NCBI GenBank assembly: GCA_013399855.1
Contig: VXAY01002192.1
Coordinates: 992,001 to 1,056,000 of the forward strand
Direction: 5' to 3'
DNA length: 64,000 nt
From: Oxyruncus cristatus
Lineage: Eukaryota; Chordata; Aves; Passeriformes; Cotingidae
Shown: positions 14,301 to 27,700 of the stretch, piece after piece
How the letters are laid out: every line of letters begins with the position of its first letter
Numbering within the stretch: the stretch's first letter is position 1
Notes under the pieces: generated by a model
What the model saw: only the letters and a program-made list of their open reading frames with translations
Databases searched by the model: none
What the model was told of the DNA's origin: nothing
Made by a program: the position numbers and the translations under genes

Positions 14301-16892
14301 AGGCATCAGCCATTTTGTGCTTAGGTACAAATTAAAGGATGTCTTATCTTTGTTTTCCCATCATCTGTGCTCTCTGTAGCACATACAGCTGATCTTTATT
14401 CATCCTTACTTTATAGGAAAGCGCAAAGCACCCAAGAATTCAATTGTATCACATCAAAGAGAATGTTTTAGAAACCCCAACAACCAAACCATGAACTTCC
14501 CACTTTTCCTCACTTCCTCCCTCCCTCTCTCAGGTGGAGAAGTGATTTTGGGATTTTGCAATATCAATCTGTCAGTTTGGGCTCCTCTTTCAATGGAGTG
14601 CCTTCATAAATGAATCTTACTGAAATCTGCTTCTTCATCACCAGAAGAACCACCCTGGAAAAATCCTACCTCTCTCCTTTATGTAAATGGTTGTGATGAT
14701 CTCACTTCTGTGCACTGGATCTGCACAGCTTAAAGTTAGTAACAACACAGCAAAATGAAATTAGCATTCTCACCATTTCTTTCTCAGAGTCTCATTTCCT
14801 AATTTCTCTTTCTTACATATGTAGGAGGAAAAGAAGTGAAAGTCTTTCTGACTGGGTGGAAATTAATTCCTCTTTTTAATGATGAGTGTTTTGCCATAAA
14901 TTGTTTAACTTCTACCCAGGTTGTCTTCTGTATCTCCCACTGCTTCTCAAAATCTTTAAGAAATACAATGTGTTATTGCTTCATGGGTTCCCTAACTCCC
15001 ACCTTGTTTTGCCTCTGGAATATGTTCCCATGGGGATACCTATTAATGAAAGATTTAAAAAAATGATAGGGTCTTTAAGCAATCCTGCTCCCTGCTAGTC
15101 CTGCTTGCTGAGGACAGATAGGCAGAGGCTGCCCTTCTGCCCTCTTCCCATGGGGTCTAGGTGGCATGAATCCCTGCTTGTCTCAGCAAGGCTGCTTTTT
15201 GGGGAACAATTTCTTAATTTATCACCCCTCTTGATCATTTATTTACCCGTTGGTGAAATGTGAAAGGAAAAGAAATCAGTCCACAAGTCCCCCGGCAACT
15301 AGAGAGGGTTAAATGTTTTCTAGAGAAACATGTATCTGAAAATTTTGATTAATATGAACCAAAATTTTTTGCTAGAATATATGTATCTGCTTTGGAGCGG
15401 GGGGAAAAGGGAGTGATTTTTTGCTTAACACCGGAGAAAATTGTTGCACAAAGGTCAGGGACCTTTGCCTAGACCAGAGTTCAAATGTCCTCTCTACAAA
15501 TAGCTGGACATGAGAATAGGGACTCGACCTTTCCTCTACCATCTATATCTGAGTATAAAAACAACATTTCCTGTTTAGGCAGAAATTGAACTAACAGCTA
15601 AAGGGGAAATTTTGCCTTGGGTTGAACAAAGAAACAGAAGTTTGGGGGTTTTGGAGTCAAGAAATACTTTTGTTACCATCTGAGATATTTTTGATCCAAA
15701 CCAACATGTCTCTTGGGCGAGACAGAACTTAACCCTTCAAAGGCTTTGTTTTGTAAACGTGGGATAATTTTAAAATTCAAGATATCTTTCTACAGTGAAA
15801 AGTGAAAATTTTTGTTTGGCAAATGCCAGGAAGGAATACCAAGTAGCATTTTCAAAAAATATGCCTACATTTTGAGGGTCAATATTTTTGGCAAAACTTA
15901 ACCAAGATCCATAAGTAGATTGAGTCTTTCTAAAGATGCTTTGGTCCTCACTCATATTATTTTTTCATCTCTAAAAATAGTGGTTTCCTCCTGTGGTGAA
16001 ACAAGTAATCAATTTTCTAGTCAGATTTCTTGCTGGGCTGTGACCTGTCTCCCACAGGGGTGAACTCCACTGCAAAGTTGCTTTCCCATCTAATGCCTGG
16101 CCAAGGCATAGGAGCAGTTTATGAACAGGAACACTGTCAGCAAGCACACATGCACTTCCCAGTCCTCTGGTATCTACCAGGCTGCAGACAGAGAAAGAGG
16201 TGGCGGAGGAATTATCTCAGGCAGTGGTGCAGGCTCTTGGCAACTAATTCCTGAGGGAAGCAAGAAAAAATTGTCCTCCGGGTCTGAAGCTCTTACTGTC
16301 CAGGGAAGAGAAAAAAACACTAATGAACTACTTTTAGTGAGATACCTGTAGGTAAATGCATGTTTAACTGCTTGAGCTGGATATCAGTTACACTATTGTG
16401 AGTAATATCTGCTGGATTACGGCGATTTTGCCGCTCCTACAGAGTCAGAGGATGGCAAGCTGAAATCGCTGCCCTTATCTGTGGTGTTTGCTCTTGTGAA
16501 AAGCTAGGGATGGGTTTTCGAGTGGGACAGGTTTTTGAAGGCTCATTGTCAACAGCTGTAAGTGCTTTCACCACAGCTCACACCCAAAGGCAGGTCAGCG
16601 AGCATTACTTTTACTTCCCTTGGAAATGTACTGAGAGATGCCAGAGATGCAATTTTATGTAATGCAGCGATGTGGTACAGCACTCTGCAGGCAATTCACT
16701 GGGCCTTACAAGCTAGACTAGCGTGAAGAGGAGAGGTTAATTTATTAAAAGCTCTCTCCTGCCTCCACAGTATCATCAAGACAAAACATTTTACACTACC
16801 TCAGCAGCAGGCATGCTGGTTTTCAACGGCAGCGTAGTGCACTGATGCACATGGGAACTCCAGTTTCACAGCCAATGTACAGGCCATAAATT
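8346..16892. other. Intergenic DNA with one CR1 tail remnant, no supported gene
   Basis: No exon, tRNA-like cloverleaf or intact transposon is visible. The longest frames (167 codons on the minus strand at 13,405-13,908 and overlapping plus-strand frames) overlap one another on opposite strands, have unremarkable composition and no recognisable domain. I treat them as chance. A minus-strand CR1 tail lies at about 11.7 kb. Confidence 0.55.
11721..11775 (-). mobile_element. CR1 LINE 3'-tail remnant (minus strand)
   Basis: The plus strand reads CAGAGAATCACAGAACATCT, then AAGTTGGAAAGAACCCAT and GGGTCATAGAATACC. This is the reverse complement of the usual CR1 end (GGTCTCTTCCAACTT...TTCTATGATTCT). 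Only about 55 bases are recognisable. Confidence 0.6.
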
Positions 16893-16914
16893 CACAACAA
16901 CAACAACAACAAAA
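16893..16914. repeat. (ACA)n microsatellite
   Basis: A short run of seven CAA/ACA units lies just upstream of the CR1 copy at 17.0 kb. Confidence 0.9.
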
Positions 16915-16959
16915 GGCTTCCCCTATATTCATAGGGCCAAAATGCTGCCACGCATATGA

Positions 16960-17478
16960 TTGTATCTGTATATGGTTCAATTCTGGGTCCCCAGTTCAGG
17001 AAAGACATTGAGGTGCTGGAGCAGGTCCAGAGAAGAGCAACGAGGCTGGTGAAGGAACTTGAACACAAGTCCTATGAGGAGAGGCTGAGGGAGCTGGGGT
17101 TGTTTAGCCTGGAGAAGAGAAGGCTCAGGGGAGACCTCATCGCTCTCTACAACTATCTGAAAGGAGGTTGTAGCCAGGTGGGGGTTGGTCTCTTCTCCCA
17201 GGCAACCAGCAGTAGGACAAGAGGGCATGGCCTTAAGCTGTGCCAGGGGAGGTTTAGGTTGGGTATTCAGAAGAAGTTCTTTACAGAGAGAGTGATCAGG
17301 CATTGGAACGGGCTGCCCAGAGAGGTGGTGGATTCTCCATCCCTGGAGGTTTTTAAGATGAGGCTGGATGTGGCACTGAGTGCCATGATCTAGTAATCTC
17401 AGTGGGGTTGGATCAAGGGTTGGACTTGATGGTCTCGGAGGTCTCTTCCAACCCAGTTAATTCTATGATTCTATGATC
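16960..17478 (+). mobile_element. Relatively young 5'-truncated CR1 LINE (3' end of ORF2 and tail)
   Basis: This is a canonical CR1 3' fragment. An open frame of 145 codons (16,956-17,393) reads as the C-terminal end of the CR1 reverse transcriptase protein: [17 protein letters not shown], then [20 protein letters not shown], then [30 protein letters not shown] and a stop. After it come GGTTGGACTTGATGGTCTC, GGTCTCTTCCAACCC and the tail octamers TTCTATGATTCTATGAT. That this stretch has no stop or frameshift suggests a younger copy than the others here. The 5' part of the element, including the catalytic domain, is absent, so it cannot move on its own. Confidence 0.95.
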
Positions 17479-19499
17479 TTTTGATTTTACAAATAAATAT
17501 TACGAAACCAAAACAAATGCCAAGGGAATAAAGGCTGAAATATAAACTACCTAAACTCTGACTCCTTAACCAGTGCCTTGCTTGTATAATAACCACTGAG
17601 TCAGAATATGAATGCTGACTTGTTCCTTCCATGGGTGTCGTGGGGAAAGCAGAGGCTCTTCTCCCCACCTGCAAATTCTCGAAAGTGCTTGGTGAAATAC
17701 AACATCTGAAAGGGCAGGACTAAGCTTTACATCACTTTTTAATTCAACGGCTCATTCATTCAAATAAGATTTACGAAGACATTATGCAATTTTGCTGTAC
17801 ACAGTCAGCAGGGGTGTGTAATGAATACCTAACTCACCTAAAGCCTGCGAGCTTTAATTGGATGTAAATCATCTTATGACCATGGCTGGAAAGCAAACAG
17901 GGCCATGCACCAAGTGAGCTCGTAACAAAATGTTTTGTAGTGTCTGACTCAGTTGTTGTCTTATATAAAAGAGAAATGCTGGAGAATTGTGAAACCTTGT
18001 GTGTTATGCAAGAAAGGAGTTTAATTACTTGTATTGAATTTATACATTTTTTTGCACTGCTGGTACCTTTTAATTATTTACTCATTACATTTTGAGCACT
18101 TGACAGTGAGAAATAAGAACTTCAGGCAAATTTGTCCTTGATACTGCTTTTAGAGTAATGGAAAATTACACCTACCTGTACAGCTTATTTTACGGAGTTT
18201 TATTAATTCATACATGATATAATGAAAGAGAAAAGCTAGCATTCATTTCTTCCTGACAACTTGTCAAAGGGATTAAATAAACATTTCTCAGCAATCACGT
18301 AACAGCGCTTTTACTTCCACTAGAAAGGTTCTCACACCTTGAAAAACTCCGGAAGTATTGTTTATGTTTACCAAAAAGCATTTCAGGATGTTATAACACA
18401 CATGCATCTGTTTTCCAGCCTGCAGTTTACTGGGAATACTGACATTGTTTCTTGCAAATAAGAGGTGTAAAAAAGTAAAAATACAGTATTTATTGCTAAA
18501 TATATAAACATCTGATAATAAAAACTTAACACAATAATTAATTTGAAGAATTTCACATTTAAAAATTGTAAATGTAACATCAAGAGGGAAAAACAGAAAC
18601 TTAAGTATGCCTCATTGTCTTCCAAAGCAGTTCACTGCTAATGGGGTGAAAGACAAAATGATTTGAATTTCTTTGCATGGACATCTGCAACCATTCATTT
18701 TAGAGGAAATACCAGAAGAAAACCAAGTGAAAATGCATCTGATAATGAGTCATACCTGCATTTGTAAACATGTCACAAGCACTCAACATGAGGAAATGGA
18801 ATTCAGTTCTTGCGAATTATGAAAAGAAACGTAATGTACTTTAGCCCAGAAAAATTATGATTATTTCAAGTAATGATGCCCCCAGTCTACCTTGCCCCTT
18901 AACATAGTCACTGTGCCCTTGACAGTGACAGTTGCTGGACTCAACTGAATTCTCAGTTACATTTCTATTGCTACCATTTGGTTTAATTTACTTGTTTGGT
19001 TTATTAGGTAGTTAACTACTTGTGTGAATTCAAGTGTCAATATCAGTATTGCTCGATAGTTGGGATTGTGCCTCTGTTAATTTTATTAACCAACAGGGAA
19101 TACGGAGCCTAAATTGTGGTAACAGGGAAAAAAAGTTTCACGTTGGTGTCCCTGTACTTTTATAGTTACCAATTTCCACTTAGTCTGTGCTCTGGACATC
19201 CTCAGGGTTGCAGCAATTCCTTCTGGTGGCTGATCTCAGTTTAGTAATTTAATTTCTATGTTTCTCATGTAGCAGAGTGATGGCACATATAAACAAAGCA
19301 TGTCAATTTGATTTTGACATCTCCCCTAACATCTTTACAACATGAGCACAACAATAATAAATCACTACCATTATTTATTATTTGCACCCAAAAGCCTTGG
19401 CCAAGCTCAGGAGATGATTGTAATAACTTATTTCTGCATATAAGTGATGATTAAGTCTCTGCCTTAAAGGTGCAAGGTGGCTATAAAAATAAATGAGTC
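17479..19499. other. AT-rich, repeat-poor intergenic stretch
   Basis: About 2 kb with no CR1 sequence, microsatellite or credible exon. The longest frame is 80 codons on the minus strand and hydrophobic by AT composition. Such repeat-free stretches sometimes hold conserved regulatory elements. I see no direct proof of that here. Confidence 0.45.
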
Positions 19500-19646
19500 A
19501 CCACTCATGGAGGCATTTAAAAGGAAGATATGGAGATGTGATGCTCAGAGATGTGGCTTAGTGGGAGACTTGGCAGTGCTGATTAATGGTTGGACTCGAT
19601 GATCTTAGAGGTCTTTTCCCCCCTAAGTGATTCTATGATTCTATGA
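19500..19646 (+). mobile_element. Short CR1 LINE 3' end
   Basis: ATGGAGGCATTTAAAAGGAAG is followed by GTTGGACTCGATGATCTTAG, AGGTCTTTTCC and the tail TGATTCTATGATTCTATG, the usual order at a CR1 3' end. Only about 150 bases remain. Confidence 0.9.
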
Positions 19647-21493
19647 ATTAACATAACTTCAAGGTTTATTCCCATATCTAAGCTTTCCCGGTAGCCAGGA
19701 AGGGGTGACAGGATGTGGAGGGAGTTTGGAGGCTGGATGTGCCCAGGTGCCACTATGGATGGCACAGTGACCCAGGCCACCATCACAACGTGGGTACCAA
19801 TACCTGTGCTTGGACCTGCACCCTGCAAGAGTGGAGTTTTCTGGTGCCAACACACCTGACAAGGTCGGACTTCCAGCTCCAGTCACTTACACCCAGCCAT
19901 TACAAACCAAGCCCCAAACCACGCGGAGCTCACTCATCCCACCACCGGATATTTATTTGGCCCAGTCACTCTTGAGCAAAGTTTTCAGCCGTGTGATGAA
20001 GAATTTGATGCTAAACACTGAAGCAAAAAAACCCCAAGGTCTAAGAAGCAGTGAGAGGCAGTGGCTCAGGGCTGCGCGTCCCGACAGTCTGCGGTGCCCC
20101 TGACTCGCCTGCCCCTGTTTTAGGTTACACTGTGTGGGTGACTCAGCCAGGGAGAAGGAGTGCTGGGAGGGGTTGGAAATAAATGTGTTTGGAGGAGGAA
20201 ACTGAAGGAAGAAAAGTGTTTTTTGTAGGAGAGTAAAGTGATATTTAGGGCTGCATGGTGGAAATCCAACATAAGCCTTGTGCAAGCCTAACTGCTATGA
20301 ACTCCAGGATTGTCTTCTCATTCACTAAGTAATTGAAGCTTCAGCTCAGCAAAGCATTAAAGCTCAGGCTTCATTTTATGCTGTCAGTAAGTGCTTTGCT
20401 GAACAGGGGCTTAAAGTACCAAGCTCATTGCATGAGATTTATCCCACCTAATTTTAGACATTTGCAGTGCAGATATCTACACCAGTGACTCCAGGCTCTC
20501 CCCATTATGAATGGGGAGAAATAAGTATTTCTGGGGTGCTATTCATTAGGCCTACTCTGCCTTAGAATGAGAAATACCATTCAGTAGACGCATTTGCAAG
20601 CATAGCTCAAAATAGGCAGATCAGGTGCAAACATCTATAATCCAGATACCTACAGTCATACACCTGAACCTTCATCCACCAACAGCCTCCAACGACGGGT
20701 GAGTAGAAAACACCATACCAATTTGAAGGTATCAGGAAAATGTAAACTGAATTTCAACAGAGAAAGGAAGCTGAAAATTGTTTTCTCCCTCAGAGAGTTA
20801 CAGTTATAATTGTTTTTAAGACAAACAGAGGAAGAACAGAATAGGACATTGTGTTTCCCTTGTTTGAGGCATTATTTCTTTTATGCTTTCATTTTCTGAG
20901 ATTGCTTCCCTGCCTCCAACAGCTACTGAGGGTTCCTGCTTCACCAGCCTAACTTGTAGAAAGCTGCAGCTAGGTGAGGTTAATCTCCTCTTGTACCAGA
21001 CAAATATTTTTGAAGGAGGAATCTCAAACATTTGAGACATTTCTGAAGAGTTATTTGACTGAGGTCTTGTGTTTCTCCGAACATTGAAGACCACTGCTCT
21101 CCCTGCATAGTCAACTGGGATGTAAACTTCTGGGAATTACTGCAAATATGGGAATGCCTGGAATCCCTGTGGGAAACAACTGCAAAACCTTGTTATCTCT
21201 GAGAGCACATATTTTTGTTTGCTTGATTAGCAGTAAGAGAGGATGACTGATGGGCGTGTTGTGCAGAAAAGCATTGCGCTGTTTTTCTGCTGCTGCCTCA
21301 GGCTGTCTCTGGGAAGATGCTGGTTCGTGGGCAAACACCACTGAACAGAAGGGCAGCATCAGTGCTCCTTGTGCAGTGGTGGGAGGCAGGGAATGTGTGG
21401 CAACTGAGAAAACAGCAGCAGCAACTGTAGCTGTTGAAAGTACAACACAGAGGCAAATACACTTCTGTAAAACTTAGTGAGCTGGTGCTTAAT
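19647..21493. other. Intergenic DNA, nothing recognised
   Basis: No exon, repeat or RNA gene can be supported. Overlapping frames of about 90-110 codons on both strands near 19.7-20.3 kb have no recognisable motifs. Confidence 0.5.
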
Positions 21494-21717
21494 CACAGAA
21501 TCACAGAATGGTTTGGGGTGGAAGGGACCTTAAAGATCATCTAGTTCCAACCATCTGCCTTGGACAGGGACACCTTCCACTAGACCAGGTTGCTCAGAGC
21601 CCCATCCAACCTGGCCTTGAACGCTTCCAGGGATGGGGCATCCACAGCTTCTCTGGGCAACCTGTGCCAGTGCCTCACCACCCTCCTAGTAAAGAATTCC
21701 TTCCTAATATCTAATTA
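21494..21717 (-). mobile_element. CR1 LINE 3' end (minus strand)
   Basis: The plus strand carries the reverse complement of a CR1 3' end: ATCACAGAATCACAGAATGG, GGAAGGGACCTTAAAGATC, ACCAGGTTGCTCAGAGCCCC, ATCCAACCTGGCCTTGAACG, CTTCCAGGGATGGGGCATCC and CTTCCTAATATCTAAT. The TCTAATTA motif repeats at the truncation edge, possibly a target-site or slippage effect. Confidence 0.95.
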
Positions 21718-24700
21718 GAAAGAATATCTAATTAATGTGGTCTGTCACCTGCAGCAGGAGTCAAAATTGCCCATCTAAGCACTGACTTGGGACAGTAAGT
21801 TAGGAGTAAAATTACTTGACATTTTCTTCTATGGAGAGTAGAGATAGCTCCAGAAAACAATTCATCCTATCCCAAGAAAAAATTTAAAATTTGTGGGTTT
21901 ACTCTCTCTCTGAATAGAGCAGGCTCTTTCTAACTGCAAAAAAGTCACTAGATCCTTAACAACAGTGGATAGTCCAGACCCTAAATGTTATTAATAAAAC
22001 CCACGTTCTTCTTAGCACCGGAAATTTCTTTTTCTCTGCATTTCGACATCTAGTGAGATGAGGACCATGCTGAGATTGCTGCTTCTATGCGCTCTCACAG
22101 GGCAGCTGGTAACAGATCTCTGGGCTCTGTGAAGCCTGATGAGGGAAAATTCATGTACAGGACACAAGTCTTTGTATTTTGACATCTAGAACTTTCTGAC
22201 TCTAACACATGTGAGAGCTTCTACTGAAAGCAGCAGCCTGGGAACTACATGGGGACCAAATCTGGTAAAGAGTTTATTTCACCTGGGGACAGATTCTGTC
22301 TGGGTGTTTTGTGGGACTTGAAGAAGAGGAAATGATTCACTGACAAAGGGGGGAACAGATGCCTTGACTCACAGTTTCCTGCTCTAACCACTAGACAATT
22401 CCTGTAGCAATTCCGTAGTGCATCAAAAGGATGGATTAGTTTCTTAATTCCTTAAACATCATGAAATGGTTTTCCTGAGTTATACACCCAGGCTTACAAT
22501 ACTGCCTACTGCAGGAAGATCTTCAGGTTTTATTCCGTAAGTTTGTAGAAAAAGTGCCAAACTAAGTGTATTTGCCCATCCAAATGCTAACTGCTAATAG
22601 AACCAAAGTGACGGGTCTACGGTACTGCTTTTTTCATATGTGCAGGGCTGGGGGCTTTGGGGTTGATACACCCAAATCTCACTTAGTTCATAAAATTCCA
22701 AACATAAGAGAACACATTTTTTGTGCCTAATTTGGTAAGATTCTGGATTATGGTTAAGAAACACAAAAGAATTATGTCTGCATAAAAGCAAATTTAAGAC
22801 ATTACAGTCCAATTAAATCAATCTGGGGTTTCACTTTCCTTCCAGTAAATAAAACTTCTTTGTACCTATGACCACTGTAAATTGTTTCTAGATCATACAA
22901 AGTTGACTAAAAGAGTAATTTATGAGGCATGAATGCAAAAAAACCTTATAATTACACTTAAGCTGTCAGCTGTACTTAGGAGTCTTAAAATAAACTCCAC
23001 TGCTACCACATTGTCTCACATTTGCAGTTTCTTTTATAAATTATTTCCCCTAAAGAGAAAATACACTATTTTCAAAACCAGTTTGCTTAGGCTGACAAAT
23101 CAATAGACTCACTCCATAGGACTCCCTTTCAGGAGCTTTCAGGTTCATGTCCCAGGCACTGTTTACCCTTGCAGGCTGATTTAGTTTTAGGACTGTGCCA
23201 TCTGCTGTTGGAATTGCAGATTTCCCTGGGTCTGCACAGTCTGCAGTAGTCAGCTCCGACCGCCTGGCCACACATGACTGTGAATTGTCCCATGAGAGCA
23301 GCACACGTTGCAGAGCGACTGTTTGCCATCCCAGTTGGAGGCTTCAACCTTCCCAAGATCATTTATTTCACTGTTTTGAAGGGCTCTGCTTTGGCATGGA
23401 CATGAAAGGGCTTTCCTTTGTCTCTCTTGCTGAGGAGTATCAAAGGTGATATGACATAAATAGGATGCAGAGTCATATTCTGCAATATTAAATTTTAATC
23501 GAAAATTGAACCTCCCTTCTGCTCTTCAGTTCCATGAGCAGAGAAGGTGCACAGACAACTGAGGAACGGGCAATTTCAGCTTCTCAGACTCATATTATAC
23601 TTTAGTTCCCATTGCTTATATGCTTGTGGGATCACAGAGCTATTAAAAACTAGGCTGAACAATAGAGATATTATTTTGTTACTGAAACTGGATTACACTC
23701 TTAACCACAAGTCTCTCCTATCTGACAACATGAAAGTGGGAAAACTGAAAATGAGTGTGCATTGGGTTGTCAGATTCCTCAGAAGGATAACCCACATCCT
23801 CTGCAGGAGTGTTTCTGAGCTCAAAAGTCTACCAGGAAGGACTGTCCAGGGAAATATTCCCTGAGGTATTTTCAGTTTTCAAATTTCGACACGGGACATC
23901 TTCCTGGCAGTCACTTCAGAACAGGCACACTGTGCTCCATGCCTGTCTATGGTAGCTCAGGAAATCAGGTGGTTGGTATATGGATGAGCTCTCCAAGGGA
24001 ACAATGTCATATTTCGAGAGACACAACTGACCTGGAACTTCTTAATCCCACTGCTGATTCTTGTTATAATTGCATCTCACTGCCTCACATCACTAACATG
24101 CTTATCTACTGACACTATTAGGAAAGGAAATGTCTTACATTTTAGACAGAGAATTATGTGAGCAGTTAGTTAATAGGATTTTGTTAATGAGAGCTGCAGG
24201 ACATGGCATCTTTGGCATCTAGACTGCATAATGAGGGGGATATATATACCTAGGGATCAAATCCAAATTGGCCAGCACACCATGAAAGAAGCTGTTTAGA
24301 CAAGCTGCTTGGAAATACCAAGAGACATACACCTCAAATCCTTTTCTGCTTCAGGACTTTGGCGGCTTTTAAGTCTTGTTTTTCTCTCTACGGAAGGAAG
24401 AACTCCCAGATCAATAAGCATCATTAATACTCACAGTGGGCACGACACCAGTGCTCCTCCAAGTACCAGTCCCCAAGGCTTTAGGTGTCCAGTCTACCAT
24501 CAACAGCTCCTGCACTGAAATGTCACCCCACTGGCCATTCTAGCCCCTCCACTGGCCACACTAGCTGATCCTGCTGGCCACACCAGCCCATGGGTCATGG
24601 AACCTACTCTGATGCTACTCAAGGGAACAGGATATCCAGAAATAAAAACCAAGGCTCGCAGAGAGAGCAAAGGGTGGTGCTGCCTTTTGCAGACCATGGG

Positions 24701-27700
24701 CTCGAGGAGTTTGAGGAATGCTGATCTGAGGAGACAAGTAGATGAAGGATGTGAAAGCAAAGCCATTAGCTCCTGAGCTGAAATGGCTTGGCTTTTTGTA
24801 CCCAGCAGAGCTGGGAAGTGAGCACGGCCCCCGAGGGGCACGTAAACCTAAGGTTATGTTTTCTAGTTGAGAAGTAAAATGGAAAATATCAAGAACACAA
24901 ATAAAAAATCCCTTTTTGCTGTCTCTCCTCTGCTTCATTTAATCATCTTAGAACTTGCTTGTAACAGCAAATGATTAATTTTCAGATAGAAACGTGATAA
25001 AGTGTCAGCAGACACCCTTGACATAATGATGGCCAACACTTCCCTGCAGGATTTGAGTTTTTCCCACAGGACGTAAGATCCAATCCAACCCCTTTTTTGA
25101 TAGGAGCTGCCTTCCTCCAATGCTGTCTGTAGCCTGAGGCTAATTAGAGGAGGGTTGTTAAGAGATCAGTTGATGCTGAAGACCTTACCCAGTTTTCCCA
25201 ACTTCAGGACGTTTCCGCAGGAGGACTACAAATGACATAGGAGGGCTAAAAGCAGGAGGCAGAAGTAGCTGTGACTTTTTGACCAAGGGCTTCAGCAAGA
25301 GCTCCTTCTGGAGAGAGGCCCTGGGGTTCAGCCAGTGCTGGACAGACCTGTGAGGTGGACTTGGGCATGAAGCCACCTACCCCTCTCCTGCCTCTTCTGC
25401 CTGTGCTGAGGCCAGCACAGCTCTGCGCAGCAGCAGCACGACAAAAAGTCAGCCTTGTCATGACTCCCTACCACTTCCAGCCTGGATTTCCTCCTGAGAC
25501 ACTTTGCTTCCCACACTCCTCAGTTAGAGTTAAAAATAGGACTGCCTCTGATCCACGCCGGGGTAAACAGATTTTATTTTCCTGGTTTGCATGTTTGAAT
25601 AGCATGTTTTGCATGGTATCTAAAGACCAGAGTAAGCTGCAGGCAGCACAGTTATTGAAGGCTGAAAAAAGAGACATCTTATCTATAGAGATGCCTCTTA
25701 CAGTGAATTTAAGCTCAATACCCTAAATTTAGAAAAATGAACCTGAAAGGAAGTTGGGGTGTAGGGAACAGTGAAAGGACTTGAACTTGGCTTAAACACT
25801 CTTACAGACACTCAGAAAATTACAAGATACTCCCTTCTAAAAAAGCCAGCCAAACTCAGCCCTCCCTCTGAAATGCTGCATTATTTGTGAAGAAATCTGG
25901 AGGAGCAAGTAAAAGTACTGTAGACTCCCCTCTGCATGGGAGTCTGCACTAGCACTGCTGCAACAACGTGTTGCTGTATTGTGTGGCTGCCAGGCTGGTG
26001 GGATGGCCTGGAGTGCTAAATTATGCCATGTTTTAGGACAGACAACCCCAGAAAAGAGATGTTATCAGTCTAAGTTACAATATAGTTGCCATGGCAATCA
26101 TAAAATTGGAAACCATTGCTGTCATTTATTTAATTATCACATGCCTTATGGCGAAATCATGGCTCCCTGGGTTGTGGAAGGAGACAATAATTGTTGGGTT
26201 TATCCCAAGTGGCCATATTCTTCTGTGCAGGGTGAGCAGATGAGCAACAATCACAACAAATCCTGACTAGATAGATCCTTGGGGCACAACTCAGGAACAC
26301 AAGCCTGGGATCTAGACAAAACAGCAGTTCAAAAAACCTTTGGACTTAATTATTAATAGAAATTTCCTCTAAAGAGCCAGATCCAGAAGCTTCTTTGTGA
26401 TTACTCCAGTCCTTCAGCCCGGCTGCTCACAGGACAGGGCTCTCAGTAGAGCAAACCTTTGGGCCAGCACTCATATCCCAGGCAACTGCCAGCCATGGAG
26501 GAGACTCAGCCCTTTGCTTTATCACCTCCCTTGAAGGAACCAGGGTCACCTGTTTTGTTCTGTGCAAAGGCCAGCAAACTCCCTGAGCATACAGGGTTCA
26601 CTCTAAGGATCTGGACACTCATTTCTGTAGGTCCAGGAGACCATAGTCTGAAATTTCGAAACTTGTCTCAACAGCAATGCCCAAGATGGATTGTCTGCTT
26701 CAGGTATAAGGAGACACGGATTTAAGGAGACCTTAAGGAGAGAAAACAAAGCATGGAATCATCTGTGACCAGGTTACACCCATGGATCAGCAGCAATATA
26801 AGTCTCAGGTCTAACTCCCCGTGCTGAGATGATTTGCCCCAACTCTCTTGGCCATCCCTCTGGAGCACGAGCTCCAGTGACAGGCCAGCTCTGGGTACTT
26901 TGCTCTGATCTTTTACAATCAGACTCACAATTTCTCTGCCTCCAATTAAAACAACTCAACACAAACCAGGTCTCAGCAACCACCTGCATATATAAAGATG
27001 TATATGCAGATACATGTTGTTCTGTGAGCAGAAAAAACAGCCATGTGCGTACAGAATACCGTGTAAATACAGCCTCTATAAGCTACTTTTACTCTCAGGA
27101 ATTTGAAGAAAGTGATACTGCAAAGAGTGCAGGAGGAAACTTTAGCCCACTGATCAAACCTGTTGCACAGATACGATGGCACAGACTGTCTGAAAGCAGC
27201 ACTGACACATCAGGGTTTTGCCTACTAATGTTGTCACACTGACCAAGGCCATCAGACTATGCAACAACCATAAATCTCTTCAATATCTTAAAAAAAATCT
27301 ACCTGCAAGTGCTCCAGATTTCCCGTTGATCCCAAAAAGATTAAACTTCTTCCCAAAACTGTGATGAGATTAGTCTGAGCTGACAAGATAGAGTAAATGT
27401 TGCAGAAACATTATTTCTCCTTTGCAGAGGAAGGAACCAAGCACAGGGCAGTCAACTGCTGGCAACCAAGTCCTGCTGGTTTGTAGATGTTATTTCCTCT
27501 AGTAATCCAACATATAATACTTTTAGTTGAAATTAGTAAACTGGGTAGGAAGCAGGAAAAACATGAGCAACCAGCTCCACTGGTGCCTCTGATGTGTTAG
27601 TGAGGAAAAGAGAGCTAACATGATCCTACACTGTGTGTCTAGGAACAAGTAAATAGGTTACAGAGGCTGAATATTATCTCTCCGTATGACAACACAGAAG

